Below are positions 15,369 to 22,706 of a stretch of DNA of 30,373 nt, piece by piece. The notes under the pieces are model-generated. The model did not search any database. It was not told where the DNA came from and saw only the letters and a program-made list of their open reading frames with translations. The translations under genes and the position numbers were made by a program. The DNA is from an uncultured Bacteroidales bacterium. Its GTDB lineage: Bacteria > Bacteroidota > Bacteroidia > Bacteroidales > UBA932. The DNA is taken from NCBI GenBank assembly GCA_937901105.1, contig CALCHD010000167.1, positions 1-30,373 of the forward strand, written 5' to 3'. Positions within the stretch are counted from its first letter, which is position 1; every line of letters starts with the position of its first letter.

Positions 15369-17556
15369 TGCTAAAGACTATTTGATTGTTGATAACAGTT
15401 GTGTTTATTGGTCGTTTTTTATCTATTGTTCCGTTTATAATAGCTGAAGTTAATGGGTTTATAATATATTCAGTTATGGCTCGCTTGACAGGTCGTCCTC
15501 CATACTCTGGATTGTAGCCCTTGTCAACTATATACTCTATTGCTTTAGAATCAACACTGAGTGATATTTCTTTATTTTTTAGCTTAGTTTGTTCCTTTTT
15601 AATATTAATCTTGGCAATCTTTGCCAAATCTTGTTTTCCAAGAGGTGAAAACATAATAATATTATCAATTCTATTTATGAACTCTGGTGCTACTTTGGTT
15701 TTTAAAGTTTTTACTACTTCTTGTGAACATATTTCTAGATCATAGTCTGAAATTTGAGGCTTATGCAATAGTGAAGATAATATATGCTGTTGTCCGATAT
15801 TGGATGTCATTACTATTAATGTGTTCTTAAAATCTATAGTTTTCCCTTGTCCATCAGTCATTCTTCCATCGTCTAAAACCTGCAATAAAGTTTCAAATAT
15901 CTTAGGGTGTGCTTTTTCTATTTCATCAAATAAGACTACACTGAACGGTTTCCTTTTTACAGCCTCTGTAAGTTGTCCGCCCTGGTCATATCCAACGTAT
16001 CCTGGAGGAGCGCCAAAAAGTCTTGCAACGGAATGCTCTTGCTGATATTCGCTCATATCTATACGTATCATCATATCTGAATCATTGAAGAGGAATTTTG
16101 CCACAGCTTTACACAATTCTGTTTTACCTGTACCTGTAGTTCCTAGAAATAGGAATGACCCAATTGGCTTAGATTCATCACAAAAACCCATCCTGTTTCT
16201 TCTGATTGCATCTGAGACAGCTTTTACCGCTTTATCTTGTCCTACAACAGAAGCCATCAGGACTTCCTCTATATTTTGCAATTTCACAGCTTCGTTTTCA
16301 TCTACTTCTTCAATTGGAATATCTGTCCAGTCTGTAATGACTTCCCGTATGTCATTTATAGATAGAGGTCTGTTTTCCTTATCAATAATTCTAACATTGG
16401 CACAAGCTTCATCAATAACATCAAATGCCTTATCCGGAAGTTTTCTGTTGGTTATATAGCGGTCAGTTAGGGTTACTGCAGCTTTACATACTTCGTCTGG
16501 AATATTTATGTGATGGAAGTCCTCATAATGTGATTTAGAACTAGTTACAATATGTATTGCAGATTCAATGTCAGGTTCATCTACTATGATTTTCTGGAAG
16601 CGCCTTTCAAAAGCGGGGTCTTTTTCTATTCGCTTATATTCATCAATAGTTGTAGCACCAAATATTTTTATATTGCCTCTGGCCATAGCTGGCTTAAGCA
16701 GATTTGCAATGTCATTGTCTGAACAATTACAGTTGCTGATAAGCATATGAATTTCGTCTATAAACAGAATCATGTCAGGATCCTCTATAGCTTCATCCAA
16801 AATGCTCTTCATTATTTTTGTTGAATCTGGTAATGCTTTTATTGATGTAAAGTCTAAACTGTATAATTTTAGACTCTGTAAATCTGGTGGAACTTGTCGC
16901 TTGTATAGTCGTAGGGCAAGCTCCTCTGCAATGGCTGTCTTGCCAGTACCTGGTTCTCCAACAAGTACAGGGTTGTTTTTAGAACTTCTGGCAAGAATGA
17001 GAAATACTCTTTCCACTTCTTCGTCTCGGCCTATAGCATGTTTGTATTTGCCTTTTGATGCCAATTCAAGCATATTGAGGCAATGTTTGACGATTGTTTC
17101 TCCGGTGGCGCTAGTATGACAAACATAACCATGATCATGAATTGCAGATTCTTCGTCTATAGTTGGATTCTCTGGTGTATTTTTTACAAGAATTTGCTTG
17201 AGTTCATTATGTTTAATTAGTTCTTTAGTTAATGCTGTCAGATTTACATGTTGGTTATTATTGACTGCTTTTGAAAAAATGTTTAAGACTTCAGGTGTGA
17301 ATTGTACTCCAGACTGCCCATTAGAAATAATTTCTGTAGATATTTTGTGAGCCACATTTTCCATTGACCTGTTTATGTCATAACCCTGGCTGTTAAGAAT
17401 TGAGCACGCTATATTGCTATTAGTGCTCATTATTCCTCCCATAAGGTGGCATAGGGTAACGTAGTTGCAGTTTATGCTATTTGCAATTTGAGCGGATGTT
17501 TGAATTGCATTCAAAACATCCTGCTCAAATACAGAAAAGTCAATATTCTCAATCAT
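15346..17556 (-). CDS. ClpA/ClpB-family double AAA+ unfoldase
   Basis: The 736-residue protein has a Clp N-domain (about 1-140) and two AAA+ modules. Module 1 has Walker A GEPGTGKT at 200-207 and Walker B FIDEIH near 265-270. Module 2 has Walker A GTTGTGKT at 472-479, Walker B LFDEIEKAH near 542-550 and the aromatic pore loop GYVG at 519-522. The length fits ClpA (no ClpB middle coiled coil). Two features are odd. The usual module-1 pore motif (Lys-Tyr-Arg-Gly) is not found in the expected place (around residues 235-252), and I see no IGL/IGF-type ClpP-docking tripeptide in module 2. It is therefore more likely a remodelling ATPase than a ClpP partner. It sits 27 bp after the E1-like gene. 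Confidence 0.9.
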   Translation of the reverse strand: MIENIDFSVFEQDVLNAIQTSAQIANSINCNYVTLCHLMGGIMSTNSNIACSILNSQGYDINRSMENVAHKISTEIISNGQSGVQFTPEVLNIFSKAVNNNQHVNLTALTKELIKHNELKQILVKNTPENPTIDEESAIHDHGYVCHTSATGETIVKHCLNMLELASKGKYKHAIGRDEEVERVFLILARSSKNNPVLVGEPGTGKTAIAEELALRLYKRQVPPDLQSLKLYSLDFTSIKALPDSTKIMKSILDEAIEDPDMILFIDEIHMLISNCNCSDNDIANLLKPAMARGNIKIFGATTIDEYKRIEKDPAFERRFQKIIVDEPDIESAIHIVTSSKSHYEDFHHINIPDEVCKAAVTLTDRYITNRKLPDKAFDVIDEACANVRIIDKENRPLSINDIREVITDWTDIPIEEVDENEAVKLQNIEEVLMASVVGQDKAVKAVSDAIRRNRMGFCDESKPIGSFLFLGTTGTGKTELCKAVAKFLFNDSDMMIRIDMSEYQQEHSVARLFGAPPGYVGYDQGGQLTEAVKRKPFSVVLFDEIEKAHPKIFETLLQVLDDGRMTDGQGKTIDFKNTLIVMTSNIGQQHILSSLLHKPQISDYDLEICSQEVVKTLKTKVAPEFINRIDNIIMFSPLGKQDLAKIAKINIKKEQTKLKNKEISLSVDSKAIEYIVDKGYNPEYGGRPVKRAITEYIINPLTSAIINGTIDKKRPINTTVINNQIVFSNGITREF

Positions 17557-17583
17557 TGCCTTTAGAATATCTTATGTTAATTT

Positions 17584-18843
17584 TTACAGATTGAAGTCTG
17601 ATAAACTTATATCTTTAAGGTTACTTGTATCTATTATGTTTAGAGACTGTAACGTTTCCATATTAAGTTTAAGAGCTTCTTCAGCATTGCAAACTTTACA
17701 ATCATGCTCCTTTTCAATATTCACTCCGTACCATTTCATAATTGTTGGCATACAATCTGTATTGGTAAAGCTTCCCCAGTTTTTGTATTGACGCTCCCTT
17801 CTATTAACCCAGAAGTAGTAATTATACTTGAATTCCTCTTCAAGGGATGATATTCCTGAGTTAGATCCTCTTGAAAGCTCTACTAATGCCAATTTAACCA
17901 TCATATTATTGATTGGTTCTATGTCTGCGCCTAATCCAACTTGAACAAATGCTTCTGCATCCTCCTCTGATACATATGCTGGCAATCTTCCGCTACGTTT
18001 TGCTGATTCAAGATTTGTAATCTCTTCATTATTCTGGTCATACCAATTATTGCCTATAAGGCAAAAATAGCATGCATCTCCAGGTCTATATATAAATACA
18101 TCTCCTCCTTCAGCTCTTGTAATTGCCCTTCCAAAAAGTCCAGTTTTATTTTGTTTGATAAGAAGTTCTGATGTATTGAATCTTGAAGAGTTGTTGTCTG
18201 TACAGCATAGGACAAGATCGGCCTTGCTGATTTCCTCTTCTAGTATATCAAGATTCTTGTTTATGTCAATCGGCAGTTTCTCAACTAATGCGTATGGATT
18301 TTTACCTTTTATTGCTTCTGAAACAGCATCTGTCTTTAATCTGCCCAGATCGTTTACTGTGCATATATGGCGAGATAAATTGTGAAGTTCTACGCGGTCA
18401 AAATCTGCTAATACAAATTGTCCAACACCAGCTTTAGCCAATTCTACTGCTATTGGAGAACCTCCACTGCCTAAACCGATTATTAATACACGTTTTTGTG
18501 ATAGAATATCTATTTCAAGTAATCCTTTATTACGGCAGTATAAATTTTCTTTTGAAGGAATAATGTTTACATCAATATCTCCAGTTTTTACAGTCCCATC
18601 TCCCTTAATGTCAATTTTTAGAGTTGCATCTTCGATGTGCTCATTCCCGGATTTTACAATGCTAACTTTATGCTGGATGCCAAAACTGTGCTTCAATGGT
18701 GAAAAGTGGATATGGCATACTTTTTCATTTTCCCACTCGTATCCGTATCCTTTAGCAGATATTCTACTTGATTTTATAAACTCATCCAATTCCTCCCCAT
18801 TAATATAGAAAACAGGTTGGTTGTAGTCATTGTTTGTTTTCAT
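17584..18843 (-). CDS. E1-like ThiF/MoeB-family adenylating enzyme
   Basis: The 419-residue protein has a unique N-terminal region (1-112) followed by an adenylating Rossmann domain. The ATP loop is GLGSGGSP (123-130). The next motif is ADFDRVELHNLSRH, with Asp148, Asn155 and Arg158, then Lys170 and the Asp216 of CTDNNSSRF. Two CxxC pairs (C258/C261 and C382/C385) probably bind one zinc, as in many E1-like enzymes. Cys364 (NTDCMPT) lies in the region where a thioester Cys could sit, but this is inference. It would activate a C-terminal carboxylate with ATP and pass it to the E2-like protein. It lies between a 64-aa gene (19 bp away) and the Clp-like gene. Confidence 0.88.
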   Translation of the reverse strand: MKTNNDYNQPVFYINGEELDEFIKSSRISAKGYGYEWENEKVCHIHFSPLKHSFGIQHKVSIVKSGNEHIEDATLKIDIKGDGTVKTGDIDVNIIPSKENLYCRNKGLLEIDILSQKRVLIIGLGSGGSPIAVELAKAGVGQFVLADFDRVELHNLSRHICTVNDLGRLKTDAVSEAIKGKNPYALVEKLPIDINKNLDILEEEISKADLVLCCTDNNSSRFNTSELLIKQNKTGLFGRAITRAEGGDVFIYRPGDACYFCLIGNNWYDQNNEEITNLESAKRSGRLPAYVSEEDAEAFVQVGLGADIEPINNMMVKLALVELSRGSNSGISSLEEEFKYNYYFWVNRRERQYKNWGSFTNTDCMPTIMKWYGVNIEKEHDCKVCNAEEALKLNMETLQSLNIIDTSNLKDISLSDFNL

Positions 18844-18862
18844 GCCGCAATATTTTTATTAG

Positions 18863-19057
18863 TTAATTGGTATAGAATGGCCTAGTTGCTATATCGTTCA
18901 TCGGACTTTGTGTATCAACAGGTTGTTCATTACTGTTTAATTTTACAAAAGTCATTGTGTTCTTGTCCCATGCTAATTTTTTTTCGTTAGCAGCAGATCC
19001 GTTTTGCCTGTTTTGCATTGTTTGGGCTAATTCATCTAGTAGTAGTTCTTGTGCCAT
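18863..19057 (-). CDS. Small 64-aa protein between E2-like and E1-like genes
   Basis: I do not recognise this family. It is polar, with a leucine-rich N-terminal helix (QELLLDELAQTM), a Gln/Asn-rich middle and a Thr/Pro-containing tail ending in RPFYTN. It has no beta-grasp pattern and no terminal di-glycine. It has its own ATG and sits in the operon with 23 bp on one side and 19 bp on the other, so it is a real gene. Its position is where many related operons carry the ubiquitin-like modifier. It could be a non-canonical modifier, a substrate or an adaptor. Nothing in the sequence decides between these. Confidence 0.65.
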   Translation of the reverse strand: MAQELLLDELAQTMQNRQNGSAANEKKLAWDKNTMTFVKLNSNEQPVDTQSPMNDIATRPFYTN

Positions 19058-19080
19058 AATTTATAATTTACTTATTAATT

Positions 19081-19536
19081 TTAAAAAGCTCTTCTTCCGT
19101 CCTCGTTCATATGTGACAAATATTTGTCCATTGTGTGTCCTGTTTTGAGTGTGACCTCGTATATATTCAGCCACATTACACAACGTACGTAAACCATCCA
19201 TATACTCATTGTATGGTTCCATGCATTTGGATGATAATGACATATTTGAGTCCAGCCATATGTCGGATGGTCTGCTAAAGTATGATTGTAAGTTTTTAAT
19301 TCCTCTAGTTTCTTTCCATATCTGTCCTTGAGTTCAGTTTCTACATATGCATTAGGTTTGTTGTTTGGGTAATTGGGAAGTTCGATTCTCAATACATATA
19401 CATTTCCTGTATTTGTCCTAGCAGCCATACGTACATAAGGAGTACCATATTCTAAGTTGCCCCAAGAAAATAGTTTGCTGTTTGGCATATAGTGACTAAT
19501 TATCTGGTTTTCCCATCTGTATCTTTCGTTTGTCAT
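19081..19536 (-). CDS. E2-like (UBC-fold) conjugating protein
   Basis: The 151-residue protein follows the UBC layout. After an N-terminal helix come the strands with YVLRIELPNYPNNKPNAYV (compare the FP..YP..PP signature of E2 enzymes), then a loop with NHTLADH. The segment WTQICHYHPNAWNH has Cys99 in the position of the E2 active-site Cys. The helical end follows (VRCVMWLNIYEVTL, then TGHTMDKYL). The pattern of a Cys followed by His-Pro and Trp-Asn and then WLN-Tyr is like prokaryotic E2 proteins found beside JAB and ThiF genes. It should receive the activated carboxylate from the E1-like enzyme. It is 4 bp from the JAB gene, the tightest junction in the operon. Confidence 0.8.
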   Translation of the reverse strand: MTNERYRWENQIISHYMPNSKLFSWGNLEYGTPYVRMAARTNTGNVYVLRIELPNYPNNKPNAYVETELKDRYGKKLEELKTYNHTLADHPTYGWTQICHYHPNAWNHTMSIWMVYVRCVMWLNIYEVTLKTGHTMDKYLSHMNEDGRRAF

Positions 19537-19540
19537 AGCA

Positions 19541-20638
19541 TTATTTTGTATTTGGGTTTATTTCTTGTGTCTTTTCTGTTTGCATTGCGTTAGTTATCCA
19601 TTTTTTGAACCTTTCATCAAGGTCTGATATAGACAGTTCCCATATTTCAGTTAATATGCTTTCTGTATAATTTTCTATGGAAATATCGCTGTCATCCTTA
19701 ATGCATAGAGTAGGGGCTTTGTCAGGGAATCCGTAAGGGAATTTTATAAGCCGCAAACCTTTTTGGTAACTTATTGCAGGCTCTCCTTCTGATAATATCA
19801 AAGTCTTAATTTCATCGTCGGGACAAAGTGCTTTTACCTGCATGACAAAAGACTTGAATATTTCAATATTTTTAACATCTTCTGTTAGCCAATGAGAGAC
19901 ATATGTATTTGACTCTGTTTTGTCTGAGTTTTCTGTTTTCAGATTCAAAGGGTTACCTTTTTTTGTGAGAGGATGTATCAACTTGTCTGATAAGATTGCC
20001 TCGATAACATCTCTATAAGGGCTATTTTCATCTATAATATCCCATGATGCATGAGCGTAGTTGTAGCAATCAGATTCATGAAAGTTATATGCATTTAATG
20101 TTGTGTGGTTACTATAGCAATTACCAATGCATAATAACATTCTGGGAAATCCAGGTTTGCCTACCCCGTAAGTCATAGAATCTACATCTCCACCACTAGG
20201 CCTCTCCAGTCCGAGATTGTGATGTGAATGCCAATCGCCAATATGCTGGAGCCTGAATTTATTATGAATTGCCTTTCCTATATTTAGCATATACGCTTGG
20301 TCTTGTATAAAGGAAGTGTGATTATGTTGGGCATTTTTCCCAGGCCCTATAGCAAACATTATCACGGGAGTTCCAGTTGATGTCCAAAAGCCAAATAACT
20401 GTCCGCCAGTTTCAATATTGGGATAATCCAAAATACATCTGGATATATATTCCCATTCGCTTCTATATATGATTGCTTTGTTTGATGGTTTACTACATGC
20501 TTCATAATTTTCCGAAAAATTTAGCGTAGCTTGACTAAAGCTCCTTTTTATGTTTTTAAAAAAACTCATATGAGGGGATAAATTTGGCTGGCCTATTAAT
20601 AATAAAGATTCATTATTCCGCAATGTAGAAAAAATCAT
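19541..20638 (-). CDS. JAMM/JAB isopeptidase with extra C-terminal domain
   Basis: The 365-residue protein has a JAB/MPN metalloprotease domain at about 55-180. Its zinc motif is complete: Glu76 (NIETGGQLFG), then DWHSHHNLGLERPSGGD with His137, His139, Ser148 and Asp151. The spacing between the His pair and the Ser is 8 rather than the usual 7. JAB enzymes cut isopeptide or C-terminal amide bonds and often reverse or mature ubiquitin-like tags. Residues 250-350 form a second domain with a strand and FPYGFPDKAPTLCI, which resembles an E2/RWD-type turn. ATG 20638 is taken as start; M24 (20569) is an alternative. It is the first gene of the - strand operon. Confidence 0.88.
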   Translation of the reverse strand: MIFSTLRNNESLLLIGQPNLSPHMSFFKNIKRSFSQATLNFSENYEACSKPSNKAIIYRSEWEYISRCILDYPNIETGGQLFGFWTSTGTPVIMFAIGPGKNAQHNHTSFIQDQAYMLNIGKAIHNKFRLQHIGDWHSHHNLGLERPSGGDVDSMTYGVGKPGFPRMLLCIGNCYSNHTTLNAYNFHESDCYNYAHASWDIIDENSPYRDVIEAILSDKLIHPLTKKGNPLNLKTENSDKTESNTYVSHWLTEDVKNIEIFKSFVMQVKALCPDDEIKTLILSEGEPAISYQKGLRLIKFPYGFPDKAPTLCIKDDSDISIENYTESILTEIWELSISDLDERFKKWITNAMQTEKTQEINPNTK

Positions 20639-20643
20639 TTATA

Positions 20644-20661
20644 TATGCAAATTATGCAAAT
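20644..20661. repeat. 9-bp tandem repeat in the divergent promoter region
   Basis: TATGCAAAT occurs twice in a row, 6 bp before the JAB start codon (transcribed to the left). Its place, between the divergent JAB and vWA genes, fits an operator or leader element. No clear TAnnTTTG box for the - strand was found nearby. Confidence 0.4.
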
Positions 20662-20684
20662 GAGTAATGTGGAAATATCGTATT

Positions 20685-20730
20685 TATTTTTAGATTGTAA
20701 GGGTTACTTTCCGCCCCATCCAATCATAAA
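20685..20730 (+). promoter_or_regulatory. Shared promoter/leader element, copy A
   Basis: TATTTTTA (20685-20692, one base from the TAnnTTTG consensus) is followed by GTAAGGGTTACTTT at 20697 and TCATAAA at 20724-20730. The same layout lies before the gene at 23877 (23787-23832). It probably contains the promoter and the first part of the leader of the vWA gene at 20764. Confidence 0.45.
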
Positions 20731-20763
20731 CCTCAGACAATTCAATTATTAACTAAAAAATCT

Positions 20764-21405
20764 ATGTGTGTTATGAAACAGAGAATTTTCAACCTAATTA
20801 TTTTGGACGAGAGCGGATCAATGTACGGCATTAAGCAGGAGACAATCAACAGTGTGAACGAGACAATCCAGACAATCCGCAAGGCGCAGCAGGATCATCC
20901 CGAGCAGGAGCACTATGTTTCTGCAGTAACCTTTAACAACGAAGCTAAAACAGTATATAACTGCGTTGAGGCAGATAAGGTTAAGGAGTTTGGTCCCGAC
21001 AATTATAATCCAAACTGCAACACTGCACTGCATGATGCAATGGGAAGCTCCCTTAATTCTTTAAGGACAAAGGTAGCGCAGGATGACAAAGTGCTGGTTA
21101 CTGTCATTACTGACGGTTATGAGAACGCTTCCAAAGAGTATAATCATATTGCAATCAAGGCCCTGGTTGATGAATTGAAACGAAAAGGATGGGTTTTTGC
21201 CTATATAGGGGCAAATCATGATGTGACAGCTGCCGCAGCAACCATTTCAATTACCAATGTCATGAGCTTTGAAGCATCATCTGGAGGAACCTGTATCATG
21301 TCTGACAAGCTAAACAGGAGCAGGGAGCGCCTATATCATAAATTCGCAATTCCAGGCTTTTGCTCAGAAGAGGCAAATACAAATTTTTTTGATGAGGATA
21401 AATAA
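20764..21405 (+). CDS. vWA domain protein (second family)
   Basis: The 213-residue protein is a cytoplasmic vWA domain with a full MIDAS: D15-E-S-G-S19 after the strand FNLIIL, the Thr of NTALHDA, and the Asp of VITDGYENAS. It differs clearly from the vWA protein at 1618 (no DTTGS and GGDGDE), so the two are not recent duplicates. It resembles stand-alone vWA proteins of TerY type. ATG 20764 overlaps a plausible second start at 20773 (MKQRIFN), which leaves a more usual N-terminus. It is divergent from the JAB/E2/E1/Clp operon and only 10 bp upstream of the second WG-repeat gene. Confidence 0.85.
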   Translation: MCVMKQRIFNLIILDESGSMYGIKQETINSVNETIQTIRKAQQDHPEQEHYVSAVTFNNEAKTVYNCVEADKVKEFGPDNYNPNCNTALHDAMGSSLNSLRTKVAQDDKVLVTVITDGYENASKEYNHIAIKALVDELKRKGWVFAYIGANHDVTAAAATISITNVMSFEASSGGTCIMSDKLNRSRERLYHKFAIPGFCSEEANTNFFDEDK

Positions 21406-21415
21406 TTTGCTATAA

Positions 21416-22594
21416 ATGAAAAAGACTATTTCCCTAAAACTCTTCTGTACAGTGGTGTGGAGGAGTTTTCGCCAGGTAATGAGACGCTTGGCAAGACTTT
21501 TTGGTTATGAAGCATCTGACCGTTATATGAAAAACATCTGGAAAGTTACTGTTGGATGTATGTGTACTGTAATTACAATCTTTTCATTGATGTTTTTATA
21601 TGTGTTTGTAGATGAGATTGTGATGGATGAGTGGTACCGTGTTGCTAGGCGAGTTGCATGCATTGGTACCCCAAGTGAGGAGTGGAACCTCAGCAACCAT
21701 ATCGCATTCCAGAGGTTCGGGAAAAAGACCAGGGTGGTGAATGAAGTTACCGGAGAAGTTACAATTAGAAATGTAGACAATATTGTAACCTCTTCAGACG
21801 GCGACAGCCTTGCAGTATTTTTCAAGGACGGCAAAAGGGGATTCCTCAACCGTTATACCGGAGAAATTGCAATCCCTGCCAAGTACTCAAAAGCGTGGGT
21901 CTTCTCTCAGGGACTTGCTGCAGTTGTAGAGGAGGGAGAGCTTAAATTTATAGACCACAAAGGCAGGACTGTAATATCAAAAGGCTTTCAGCCTTCAGTG
22001 AGGGATGACCGCTATATATTTGAAGAAGGATATTGCTTTATAAGGGATAAAGTGAGCGGCATGCTTGGCGCCATAGATACTGCCGGCAACTGGGTTATTC
22101 AGCCATCATTCTCAAGTGCAGATTATATTGGCAAATACATAGTGGTGAGAAAAGCCCTTGCCGATGGCCTTTATACAAAAGATCTGCAGGAAGTGCTTCC
22201 GCTGGAATACAGCGATATCAGCATCCACTTGGGCTGCAAAACCATTCTTGCCAGAAAAGGGATAGATGGTCCAAAACTTTATGATCTTGATATGAACCTT
22301 TTGTCAGACTTTGTAGTGGATGACGCAAGGAATGTAGTATACTATACCGGTGAGGAAAGAACATTTATAGATGATGATGGCGATGAGGTGACAGAAAAAG
22401 TCTATAAGGTGGCAAACAGCAAAGTATATAGAGTTTCAACCCCAGGAACAAGAGATACCTACGGTTTAATGTCAAAGCAGGGCAAGAGGTTAACCCCTCC
22501 AATCTATGATGGAATCACAGCTATTGCTCCCGACAGATACTTGTGTTCACCGCATGGAGTTGTTCTGGATGATGCAGGACAAATTGTAAAATAA
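21416..22594 (+). CDS. Membrane-anchored WG-repeat protein (copy 2)
   Basis: The 392-residue protein has the same plan as the copy at 3468: a basic start, one transmembrane helix (about 43-64) and WG-type repeats (KRGFLNRYTGEIAIPAKY, LGAIDTAGNWVIQPSF). The ends are nearly identical to copy 1. The middle (about 89-250) has many amino-acid and silent differences, plus a one-residue deletion. It begins 10 bp after the vWA gene, so the two are probably co-transcribed. Copy 1 instead follows a DUF1232-like gene. The different partners suggest the WG protein is a shared effector or sensor used with several accessory genes. Confidence 0.85.
   Translation: MKKTISLKLFCTVVWRSFRQVMRRLARLFGYEASDRYMKNIWKVTVGCMCTVITIFSLMFLYVFVDEIVMDEWYRVARRVACIGTPSEEWNLSNHIAFQRFGKKTRVVNEVTGEVTIRNVDNIVTSSDGDSLAVFFKDGKRGFLNRYTGEIAIPAKYSKAWVFSQGLAAVVEEGELKFIDHKGRTVISKGFQPSVRDDRYIFEEGYCFIRDKVSGMLGAIDTAGNWVIQPSFSSADYIGKYIVVRKALADGLYTKDLQEVLPLEYSDISIHLGCKTILARKGIDGPKLYDLDMNLLSDFVVDDARNVVYYTGEERTFIDDDGDEVTEKVYKVANSKVYRVSTPGTRDTYGLMSKQGKRLTPPIYDGITAIAPDRYLCSPHGVVLDDAGQIVK
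21470..21642 (+). repeat. Long direct repeat, 5' block (copy 2)
   Basis: Identical to 3522-3694 over 173 bp, in the same orientation. Confidence 0.85.
22286..22408 (+). repeat. Long direct repeat, 3' block (copy 2)
   Basis: Identical to 4341-4463 over 123 bp, in the same orientation. Confidence 0.85.
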
Positions 22595-22672
22595 TGCTGC
22601 AGGCTGATATGTTGCCAAGGTTGTCTTGGGGACATATTATAGACTTTGTGTTTTTAGAACCAATAATATGGG

Positions 22673-22680
22673 TAAATTTG
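22673..22680 (+). promoter_or_regulatory. Candidate -7 box of the ADP-ribosylglycohydrolase gene
   Basis: TAAATTTG fits TAnnTTTG and lies 26 bp before the ATG at 22707. The nearest upstream TTTG (22645-22648) is 24 bp away, longer than usual, so the support is moderate. Confidence 0.35.
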
Positions 22681-22706
22681 AATAGAAAATATAAATAGAG
22701 TGATTT

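Noticed and set aside
15346..17556. T6SS ClpV ATPase
   Set aside because: The neighbours are E1/E2/JAB enzymes and no sheath, spike or baseplate gene is present. The length (736) is also short for ClpV.
18863..19057. Pup or a canonical ubiquitin-like protein
   Set aside because: No beta-grasp pattern, no di-glycine, and the tail is not Gly-Gly-Gln/Glu. It is kept as an unknown small protein.
15346..20638. Type II CBASS (Cap2/Cap3) operon
   Set aside because: There is no CD-NTase and no effector gene, and E1 and E2 are separate proteins rather than a Cap2-type fusion.
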